From Pelargonium nanum (taxonomy: Eukaryota > Streptophyta > Magnoliopsida > Geraniales > Geraniaceae), in contig JAYMTF010000133.1 of NCBI GenBank assembly GCA_036897485.1, positions 1 to 50,727 on the forward strand: a stretch of DNA of 50,727 bases, in the 5' to 3' direction. Of this stretch, positions 28,115 to 38,620 are shown one piece after another. How positions within the stretch are numbered: the stretch's first letter is position 1; every line of letters begins with the position of its first letter. The notes beneath the pieces are model-generated. The model saw nothing but the letters and a program-made list of their open reading frames with translations. It was not told the DNA's origin and did not search any database. Both the position numbers and the translations under genes were made by a program.

Positions 28115-28416
28115 GGGAAAGCTAAACGAGGCGAAAGCCATACCGTTAGCAATATCATGACGATCTCACCACAGCAGTCCACTCACTCCCACGTTCATAT
28201 CGCGTGATGTGATACTATCGTCTCCTCCAAATTTCATAATCATTTCACAATACGTTCCTTCACAATACCGATTCCAGTGATCAGATCAGATCAGATAAAA
28301 ACCCCTAGAGATAGACATAGAGCGAGCTCGCAACTATTTCTTATTCTTCATCAGTTGAAAATCAACCCCATTACTATTCGAATCGAGCTTTTGATTTTTT
28401 GGTTCTCAACTTCAAA

Positions 28417-31400
28417 ATGGCTTCGAATCCATCTCCCATACCTCTCGAGATCGGACCCGACGGCCTCGTCAAAGAATCTCCTGTCATCGCCTACACCGAG
28501 AGGGTTTCTATCTGTCTCTAGCTCTATGTGTTTTGTATCTAGATTCAATCCAAGTGCGATGTTAATCTTTTTGTTTGTTTTCTCGGATTTTGTTACAGAT
28601 AATCGAGGAAGAGCAGCTTCAATTAAGGAAGTACGGTCAGCATTTCGCATTTCTTTTTCTCAGATCTGTTTCCTTTTTCTTCTTGCTTTTTTTCTTGTTA
28701 ATTTGAAAATCCTTGCTTATTTATGTCAAGTACTTACTCTGAAATCTGAATCTGAAATTGTCATTTTTACATGCACATACAAAGCTATTTTTGAGTTGAC
28801 TTGAAAGTAGGAATTGCATCTCCATGATTTCAATGATGCTATTGATTGCCACTTATGGCGGAGTGTTATGAATAAACATTGAACAACTTACAGCTGTATG
28901 ATCCATTGGTTGCTTAGTAAATACTTAGTCTTAGCACAATAAAAAGAAGTCCAGAATCCAGATTATTGGACTGGAGGAACCGGTATAAGGGCCAAATTAT
29001 AGACGAGCACATAGAATGTAGTAGGGTGGAAGGGAAATATGGTGCATGGTGACGAGGAAGATGAATATATAATTAGTAAGTTACTAAGTAGTTAATTGGC
29101 AGTTTTAATAGCAAGTTACTTACATTGCCGTTTACTATATGATAGTATTGCTATTTGAGAAAGATTGTGGATTATGTAATTGATTTTGTCACTCTCTCCT
29201 ATATATCCTATGTCTCTCAATCTTCTCTCGTCTATTGAATCGTTCTTCTTATTTGGATTTTCTAAATGCTTTAATTTGTAATCTTATGAAATTGCAGTAT
29301 TCTCTTCTATTTCTTGTCTCTTTTCTTATTCCTATCTACCAAATATTAATATTGTTCTTTAGGCGTTTGTGAAAGGGTTAAGTATAGCAATTTGGGTCAC
29401 GACATGTGACCCGAGACGCACACGACACAAATTAAGCATGTATGAGTTTAACATAACCGTGCTCGTGTTCATATTGGACCCATTTAAAATGCACAAACAA
29501 TCAAACATTTAATTTAATGTGCTGTGTGTAACACACACAACCTAGTTGAAGTTAAATTGTAAGTTTAAACAATTAATCATTATTATTATTATATGTGATT
29601 TATATTTAATATTTTACGTAATATGTAAAAAAAATTCATAAGAACATGTTAATCAGGTCAAGTTTGTGTTATATTATCATGTTGGTCTCATGTTAAGTCA
29701 TGCCAGACATGTTGAGTCTTTCTGTGAACCTGTTTAGTTCATTTAAACATGTTAGTCGTGGTGCACCAACATGAGTCCATTTATTTAAACATGTTACGCG
29801 CATCGTGTTATATGTTTATAAAAGTGTCGTATTCGTGTTCAATATTTTAGCATGATTATTAAACACAATCACGATACGAACGTGACATGCCTATGCAAAT
29901 TGTCAGCTCTAGGGATAATCATTCTTTGGGTATATCATTAGTTCTTGTGCAGTTTTTAGGTTTTAAAGGTGTTATTTCCATGGTGTGGGACTAAGGGGGT
30001 TCTTATTCAACCTAGGTGATAATAAATAACAAAACAATATGAAGTGTTCGTGGTAAGATAAGTAATCTTATGAACCCAAATGCAGTATTTGTTCACTCTG
30101 GACTTTCTTTCCTTGCCTGTTCATCTTCCTCTAAATTTTTTTATTGGAATATGTACTTTCTTATCCTGTATTCTGATTTGTACCTGTTTCATACTTTCAT
30201 TCATTTGCTTCATTAGTACTTCTCAACATCTTATATAGTTCATCAGTGACTGTTGAGACTCAGCGAATCGTGCTCAATGGGGTAGTAACTTGTAATCTGG
30301 ATCTTTTGTTGTTATGGGTCATGGTGGTGTGTGTGACTAGTTGATGGTTGTGGGAGTTCATTTAAGCATTTGAAAGAGTTATGATAATGTGATGTCTGTT
30401 TAATAAGACATTGAAGATGATACCAGTGGTAGAATGTTTACCAGTTGCGATGGAAATGAATTTTTTTAAGTCAATCATGCGCTGTAGATGCCTACATAAT
30501 GGTAGGGTAGGTGAGATATCTGTATCCAGAGTGAATTTTGTTTTCTATATCACGGCCTTTAAAATCATGTGTAGTTTGGTTCCCTTAGCATTGGAAATTG
30601 CTGTTCCTAATACACAAAAAAAAAAGTGGTTAAAAATTTAATTAATCGGTTCTAAATCCAGTCATGGATGGAGAACACACAATAGTTTCTTTCTCAACAT
30701 TATATTGAGCCTGCATCAAAGAAACAAGTTGATGTTAAATCAGGCCTGGCTTGGCTTATATATGATGCATGGTACACGGCATGTGCCAACCATGACAAGC
30801 CTTGTCTGTCTTTCCACCAATGGAGCTTGACTTCTTGAAGAGAAGCCATCGAGTGGGGAGTGCTTGGGATGAATCTTGGCTACCCAAGGGTGATGGCACA
30901 CGGTGTATGCCCTAAGGAGCTCACCGTGTGACATCCCCTACAGCTACTCGAGAGTGCTCTCAAATATCCGAAGGGCTTTCAGCTACCCAGACGCACCATC
31001 AGCTATTTGGGAGCACCTTAGGCTATCCAGGAACATCTTCGGGCATCCATGGACCCCTTTCTTTACCTGCATGGCCTTCTCTTGACTTGTTCTTCTTCAG
31101 GTACTTGAATGGAGTACTTCAGGTTTAATTCTTCCAAAGAGAGACCTGGATGACCCAACTGGCTGGTCCTTGACCATTCAACGCCCGTGGAACCCTTTTT
31201 GACATGGTTGTCTTCTTACACGTGTCAGACTAAGAGCGACAAGTCCATATTATGAATTTATATGTATCATCAATCAACAACATCCCATAGATACGTCAGT
31301 TAGATCCCTTGACTTTGTTTGAGCAATTACACATGGGGGATAAGGGGGAAACTCCAAACCTAGCTAACTGATCCTTAGTTTTTTCAAAAATGAAAAAGAG

Positions 31401-34053
31401 GATACTCATTTTGTGACGGAAGAAGTATTAAATTGCAATGATTGGTTTCCCTCAACGCAATTTGCCTTTAGTTTCATAGCTGAAATGTTAAATATATTCT
31501 CATTGAATGGCATCTTTCAGATACATTGCGGAAAATTACTCAAAAATTCGTGATGTCGAGAAGGAGCTAACAAATCTTTCATTGGAGATGAAACTCACAG
31601 CTGGGCCAAAAAAAGCAGGTTGGTGCACAGTCAGCATTAGTTCTTATAATTTTGGAATTTTATGCATTTTGTACTATTGGTTTGCTTAGTTGAGTGACTT
31701 TGCTTTTGGTGTATGTATGGCCCATAACTGAAGCACTTGAACTCTTGAGGAAGAAAATAGAAGTATCGACAGAGAGAATTCGAGTTGCAAAGGCAAAGGA
31801 AGAACAAGCCCGGAAGGTTTGAAATGTTGACTTATTTTTGTAACGGCCCACCTATACATCCTACAATTGATCCACATCTGCATTTTAGTTCCCACAAAAC
31901 TCAGAAGCTTTTGGATTCATTCTTAACCAAATTTAGTTTGTTATAGAGCTCACACGATGAATACAGGTTTAGTTATACAGATTTAGACTTCATTGAGATA
32001 GTCTATGAAATTTGAAACTAAAAAATATACTTTCTGAATAATGTTCATGGTTCACCTGCATATACCCATTTTGTAGGAGTGCAGATATGCGCAAATCATT
32101 CTTCACACAACATTTTAGCTATGACGAATAAACAAGGATTGTTATACAATGTATAAATACAGCTATATGTGGTTTTGTCTGAAATTGTAAGCGCTTTTTT
32201 CTGAAAGTGTTCTGGATAGATGGAGATATACATGGTTCATTTATAGATGCATTTACTTTGCAGTTTATTTCTCTTTAAACTGATGGTTTGTGTGTTGAGT
32301 ACAGGCATGGGAAGAAGCAGAAAAGGTTGTGAAGGAAGAGGAAGCCATTAAGCAGAAGCTCTGTGAAGACTTAAACAATCTGGTACATATCTCTTCAACA
32401 AACTTGGATATGATGTTGCTGGTTTACGAAATGTTTTTGACTCTTTATGTATCATAGGTTCAAGAAAGCAGTAATTCTCAAATTTCCAGACTGGAGGAAT
32501 TGAAAAGACGACTGGAAGCTTTGAACCCAAGTAGAGGATCTATTTCAGTTACACAAGTAAGTTCTGCTTCACTCTGCTTCTCATGTTTATATTTGATATG
32601 CCATTTATGGTTAGGAATGGCAACATTCAAATTTCAATGTTAATGACTGCCTGATGTTTGTGCACTTTGGGATCGACTATTAGTACTTGCTATGCTCTTA
32701 ACCCATTGTCATTTGTGGTTGGTATTTAGAAGAAAAACATTTTGCTGCTGCTCTGGTCATAGTTATAGACTTATAGCCAACAGTTCTTAGAAAATTTTGC
32801 TTCATTAAAATAGAGCTATTTACTTACTGCTCATTGTTGTTGTTTCTCCTAGTCATGGTTCATAACGAGCATGTACTGAAAGCAATGAGAACAGATAGTG
32901 ACGAGGAATAACAAATACAAACAATTTAATTGTGTTGCTCCCCTGGTTTATGTACCTTACCTTATAAATCCCCAGACGTAAAAACTTAAACAGACAACAT
33001 AATTGGAACATTGTAGTGGGCTGCTTATCAGGATACTGCTTCATCCACATGCATAGTTAAAATCAAGTGTGTCATAACAGCTGCTACTTTAATCAGGGTT
33101 GAGTCTCTTTTCCCAAATTGTTTTTCTGTTGACCTAAACTCAACTTAAATCATATAAGTGGGTTGCGCTTCGGTTGACACAGTCTGAACTATGAACCAAA
33201 ATTTAATCCTGTGACAGGCACTTCGAAAAAGTTCAGTTCGGGTTCATAAATTAATCTTTGTAATGCTGATGTGAGATGCACTAGCATCATACACTGAACA
33301 TTTTTATTTGTCTACTGCTCTGTCATCTTGGTTTTACTAGAAGATCAACTAGTTGAATCCTACTTCTCTACTTTTGCTGAATCAGCCAATGCACTATTTT
33401 TCATGTTGAAATTAGGTAGTTAGTGATGTGGAATTGAAAGATTCATGAGTTTTAAATGAATGCTATATTAGAATAGTTTTAGTGGGATACAAATGTAAAT
33501 GAGTGACAGATGAGCACTTGGGGGAATAATGAAACCTAATCACCTAGTTTATGAAATATATTTTGTTGCAACTGGTGAGTTCATTTGTGCTCCAGACCCT
33601 ATGAAGTTCCTTTTTCCTTGATGTTGAAGAGTTTAAACTGTGATCAATTGTCTTATGATTTTGAGTTAATGATTTGGATCCTTCCTTTATCATAGCTGCT
33701 CATCCCATAAATACATAGTATGATGGTAAAAGATGTTAAAAAAATTCTCTTGGAATTATGGTTAGGATGGGAATGTGATAGCACCTGTGCCGAGTAACAC
33801 ATCCTCAGTTCATCCTACTACAATAGAACCTGAGGGTTGTGCCACAGAAAATGCATCTAAACAAGGAAACGGAGGGAATGCTCCAGCTGTGAACGGGCAC
33901 AATCAGCAATCATCTGTAGAGGGAGAAGGAAGAGGAAAGAAGAAAAGTCAGTACCAAGGAAGAGGGAGGGGAATCGGGGCTGTGCTCAAGGGTAGAGGAG
34001 CTCCAGCACCTGGTTGGACCGGGGCTGGGTTTGATGTGGATGGCAGATCTTAA
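28417..34053 (+). CDS. Plant coiled-coil protein with Arg/Gly-rich C-terminus, function unknown
   Basis: Exons 28417-28503, 28599-28630, 31521-31618, 31734-31816, 32305-32382, 32458-32556, 33766-34053; GT-AG junctions, phases close, 254 aa. Residues 1-27 are a Pro-containing head (PSPIPLEIGPDG). About 30-155 is highly charged Lys/Glu sequence with heptad-like spacing (IIEEEQLQLRKYIAENYSK, LRKKIEVSTERIRVAKAKEE, ARKAWEEAEKVVKEEE, RLEELKRRLEALNPSR), which should form a long coiled coil. The tail is Ser/Asn/Gln-rich and ends in GKKKSQYQGRGRGIGAVLKG followed by PGWTGAGFDVDGR, an RG-type motif that could bind RNA or be methylated. Even conservation of the frame across seven exons supports a real gene. 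I do not recognise a named family. No membrane segment or signal peptide. Confidence 0.88.
28631..31520 (+). other. Long intron 2 of the coiled-coil gene, with repeat-derived sequence
   Basis: 2.9 kb intron. At 29385-29900 there is a repeat-like segment rich in ACATGTT, CGTGTT and GACACAA words (GGGTCACGACATGTGACCCG near 29392). At 30760-31230 the base composition shifts to GC-rich, with degenerate CAGCTA-CC/GAGAGT-type units (30949-31060). This probably is a second inserted element. A MITE-like end on the minus strand lies at 31382-31440 (ATACTCATTTTGTGACGG). No gene inside. Confidence 0.45.
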
Positions 34054-36860
34054 GTCCAACCATTTCTGTTTTTCCTGTGCCAAAGTCACAAGAGGAGAGA
34101 AATCAGTTTGTGCATGTTATAGTGAATTTCCTGTTGTCGTCTAATAATATTGGATAGGTAGGTGATTCAGTAAAAAAAAAAAAAAAAAAAAAAAACAGGG
34201 GCAAAATTTATGAGTTATTGGGACTGCACTGTACTTGTATATGTTACCATCCATGCTATGCTTCAACCAATACCCATACTGTTTTTTTAAACCTGTGGTT
34301 CAAGATTTCGCTTTCATTCAGTTGTGTAGGAAACAATACTCAAATGATGGTATTCTCAGTGCTATTCTATGATTCAGCTGATACTCCAAATGTGTGTGTG
34401 TGTTTTTATTAAATAAAATCTCTTCCCTGTTCTCTCGCGTAGTGCAGAAGCAGAATTGGAGGGTAAATATTAAAATGATGTTGGGATGTTCCTTTATTTG
34501 GGTAGGTGGTGACTTGAGTGCATTCTGATACAATGATGAACAAGGGCAGGTTCTGGGTCTGGGTCTGGGTCAGGGTCAGGGTCAGGGTGTGATGGGATGG
34601 TCATAAATAAGGTGTTTTGTATATGGTGTTTCACTGAAGCTGCAACCAGATTCAGCACATTTTAGTAAACACCAACATATTCGTTGAGAACCCATAAACT
34701 AAATGCATAAAAAGAGCAATGGTCAATTAGTATTGCCTTGGATCTATAATAAATGGGCCTTGGTTTTGTGTGTGGACTCAGGCCCATGCATGTAGATACG
34801 GAAGCCAAGTCAAGGTCCCACATAAACATTGGTAGTGTTTGGAATTGATGGATTGATTTGGGTTTGTTGCATATATAAAGAGTAATAAATAAAAAGGAGA
34901 CAGAGCGGTCAGTCATTGTGCAACTCTAGAGATTTGTTGTTGCTATTCTTTCATTCACAGTTACTTTACTTCCCATATCTAACTTCCAATACTCCGTATT
35001 TATAACTTGTACGTAACTAACTAACATATTTTGAGGAATTACATAACAAGCTAACGGTAAATTTTAAAGATGTGTAGTGTAGTGTAGTGTCACTTAAAGG
35101 TAGAGCAAGATATATAACAAAAAGTGGATGATCTGAGTAGTTGAATGTGTAATAAGTGAAAGAAAGCAGGTAGGTGAATGAGAAGTAAATCCATGGCAGC
35201 ATCAACATATACATATAATGAATGGCAGGAAAAGGGAAGAAGGTCGTAGCACCTTTTGTGTGTAACAAAAATAAAAATGATCCAAAACTGACCACCCGCA
35301 TTAAATACCACAGGGCTTGGATATAATGGAAAATACGAATCCATCTCAAAAATAAATGCTATGCTCCTAAAAATGGTGAGATAAAATAGTACCCAAATTC
35401 TCAAAGTTAGATCACACACCGTAGAAAAGCAAACACGATCGAGTAGATGGCATAATATTAGAAGAAAACAGATCCAAAAACTCATCAATCCCCAAACCCA
35501 AAAAAAACTCCAACACTCCATTCAATTCAACTTCTCACATGCTCACATTCAATTCAATTCAATTCAATTCAATCCAAATTCATGTGTTGTTAACATTAGT
35601 TTAGTTGTTTTTTTGGTTGCATGGTTTTAATTTTTGAAATTTCCCGCTCGAAAGCTATGGTATAGTAGAGTGTACAAGTTATTATTATTATTATAATTAA
35701 TATGGGGATGCATTTATGTGACATACACTGCAACTGTAAGGGTATTCAGTAAATTAAGCATACCACCTAATTCGTACCATGCACTATTTAAAATGTTGTC
35801 CAACGACTAGAATAGAATAGATATCATAACCATCCTCACAACCAGCCTGTGGATTAGTATTAAATATTATTATTAATGGTCACTGATCCATGTACTGATA
35901 TAAATGTACATGATGTACGTACTATATTTTATGTTGGAGCCACCTTTATACGTAGTGTGTTCGTCACACACTAATTAAAGAAATTAGTTATATATTCACT
36001 AACCTGTATATGTTTCAGATCACACTCACATGCTCGTCCTCCTGATTTCTTCACTTTAAATTGTAAATTTTGAACTTGTAAGTTACTATTTTTAAGATGG
36101 ACATAGTATAGTACAATAAAATCATACATAATAACTACTTTATTTCAATAATAACTCGAACTCGAGATACAAGGATGTTTAAGTTCATAGACGGATCTAC
36201 CGAACTTTCATATTTCACATTTGGCCTCACTAATTTTTTTGAAATTTTTTCATTATTTCTTTATTAAAAATTATTTTAACAAAGTTTTAAACAATTAATG
36301 ACCACTATCACAATAACAAAAATATTTCATCTATTAATCTATAAAAACCCTTTTTTTTTATCATTCTTTCAACTATATATATTTGAACTAATTAATTTTT
36401 TTGAATGGATATTTTTACTAATTAATTTAAATTATTTTATATAATAAAATATAGTAGGATTAATTTGCTCCCACTGGTGGAACATTTTGAATCCGTAATG
36501 CTTAAGTTAATAAGCTTACCGTTGTATTTTGTAATATATGCATATATGTTGATGTTGTGTCTTAGACAATGGAATATAATTAATAGAATTTAGCTATTCA
36601 AATAACTGGAGAGAGACAATGTATACAATGAGTATATTGTTAATTTTGTTTTGCATAACAGTAACAATCACATGCATAAGCTTACTCCCTTTTAGGTTGG
36701 GTCGCTATTCTAAGTTTAAGCAACAAATCTTATTCTCCCAATGAACTAATTAATTTATTCACTTACGCATACAAAAAATATAAATCCTTTTGTAGAGGAT
36801 AACCGGACAATAACTTACCTAAAACAATAAAAAGTGCAACAAAATACTCCCCAAGTAATC
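34054..36860. other. Intergenic; simple repeats only
   Basis: 3' flank of the coiled-coil gene with an A-run at 34174-34194. A hexanucleotide run of the GGGTCT/GGGTCA type lies at about 34552-34590, and an ATTCA pentanucleotide run at about 35549-35572. Short ORFs on the minus strand (34662-34916, 35017-35521) have no recognised domain and atypical composition for genes. Confidence 0.4.
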
Positions 36861-37008
36861 AAACCATGTTGAGCCAAACGGTTTAAACACTTTGAATTCT
36901 ATTTGAGATCTCGAGTTTGAGTCACTTTGTCGACTGTATGAGGTGAGATTATAGTTAAAAGAAAAGAACTACCCCATGTTGTGTAGCTCAATTGATCAAA
37001 AAAAAAAA
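36861..37008 (+). mobile_element. tRNA-derived SINE, second copy, with target-site duplication
   Basis: It aligns with 2222-2360: GTTGAGCCAAACGGTTTAAA head, B-box-like CGAGTTTGAGTCAC, ACTGTATGAGGTGAG, CCATGTTGTGTAGCTCAATT and an A-run. Flanks show TACTCCCCAAGTAA before the element and TACTCCCCATGTAT after the A-run, a target-site duplication of about 13 bp with one mismatch. Confidence 0.7.
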
Positions 37009-37070
37009 ATTACTCCCCATGTATAAAAATTAGTGACTTGATTTTCTTAAATTTTTATTATGTCATCTTT

Positions 37071-37195
37071 CATTTTTTTTAATTATTTATACACGAATAG
37101 TGAATAATATTCTTAAATTTATTAGTAGACATAATTAGGAGGACATTGGTCACATTAAATAATATATACTTAATTTTTCTCAAAATAGGAATAAT
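37071..37195. repeat. Diverged Stowaway-like MITE remnant
   Basis: GAATAATATTCTTAAATTTA, the AAATAATATATACTTAATTT part and TTCTCAAAATAGGAATAATG, followed by GACACTTA, follow the same block order as 13733-13920. Confidence 0.35.
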
Positions 37196-37295
37196 GACAC
37201 TTAGAACAAGGTGGTTACATCATCGACACATCATCAATTAATGGACCCCTAACGTTAAATCATTATGTGGTGTATAAAATCGCCATTTGATCCTA

Positions 37296-37382
37296 TGACG
37301 TCATCAAAACGCACTACGATTTTATACAACAGTCACAACATGACACATCGCCCTCCATAACTTGACTCGATGAGTATAAATA
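37296..37382 (+). promoter_or_regulatory. Promoter-like segment: TGACGTCA palindrome and TATA box
   Basis: TGACGTCA (37296-37303), a bZIP/TGA-type site, lies about 70 bp before GAGTATAAATACTCCC (TATAAATA at 37375-37382). A C/A-rich leader-like stretch follows, but no ORF does. It could be a solo LTR or a promoter remnant of a lost gene. Confidence 0.35.
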
Positions 37383-37569
37383 CTCCCTCAATATACGAGT
37401 TATGGATGTTAAATTTTGCTACATTTGAGATTTATTAGTGTCAGTCGCACACATTAAGCTCTCAAATTCTCTTTATAGTTCACATACACAATTCTATTTC
37501 ACAATAGTTAAGATTCTCATTCTCATATTTGAGATGAAATTCAAAGATACCTCCTAGAATTTTTGAAAC

Positions 37570-38320
37570 GGTGTGCTATATCTTTGTGGTCTGCTAACCC
37601 TTACCATTCAAAACCAATATCAAGTGAGAGTTCATCAATTGCAAAATACTTTTAGTTTTTAGTGTAAAAATTCAAGTACAGAACTTGTACAACAAAAAAG
37701 TTATACATTAATGTGTATTAGAAGTATTTTCATATTTAGTTGTGATAAAATTGTTTCGTAAACTTAGATATAGATCATCCCTGATATCTCATATGTCACA
37801 TAAAACAAGAAAGATATAATTTTCTTTGTTTATGTTTTCTTTTTCTTTTCTTGATAGAATCCCACATACACTATTCATCATCTACTTTCTTTTTATCCTA
37901 TACATTACCGTACGCTCGTATTATATCATCACCCAAAATATATTCATACCCACGTCCCTCTTTCATATCTTTATCTACTCTTTTTCCTTTTTTGATATCT
38001 TTTCATTTTACCTGTGATTCAACAAAGTTTTCATTTTCTTCCATTATATATGCTTCCTTTGTTTTCTACCCTTCACGTGCCTTCCTCACATAACACCTAC
38101 TATTTTATTCATCGTCATGCAATATATATTTCTACCCATTTCTCTCTATATATCATATCTATATGCACAATTATATATTTTTTCAATATTTTTCTCTCAA
38201 ATAAATAATTAAACTCTACAAGTAATTATTTTTTGCTGAAACAAAAAACAAAAGTAGTGTACTAAACTATACGGTATTAAATAGATACAGCAGTGGTTGT
38301 AAAATTATAGGACCACTACA
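37570..38320. other. AT-rich intergenic, nothing identified
   Basis: T/C-rich stretch at 37826-38200 with chance ORFs of Ser/Phe/Tyr composition. No gene supported. Confidence 0.4.
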
Positions 38321-38321
38321 C

Positions 38322-38345
38322 TACTAGAAATTCCCGCTTAATTTC
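38322..38345 (+). repeat. Possible CACTA terminus
   Basis: CACTACTAGAAATTCCCGCT matches the CACTACTAGAAA-type end of plant CACTA elements. No partner terminus or subterminal array was found in the window. Confidence 0.35.
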
Positions 38346-38620
38346 ATAACGCTCCATTCATTTAGATTTTAGAACACACCACATATAATATAATTTTGTA
38401 TTATACCTAATTATATATATACAGAGGAGAGAGAATAATGGATTCCTCTGTCAAATTTTAAGAACCTATGAGAAACAGCGCGTGTCTTCACGCGGCAACG
38501 GTCTAAATCCAATCCTCTCCCTCTCCTGCCCATGTGTCTTTTCTCGAACGCTGGACCCCACCCCTTTGCTAAGCATCTCGTCACGTGATTGTGATCTGTC
38601 AGACTCTGACCACACCCCTC

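Noticed and set aside
28351..28650. 99-codon minus-strand ORF over exons 1-2 of the coiled-coil gene
   Set aside because: Antisense shadow; the plus-strand exons splice into a long conserved-looking frame.
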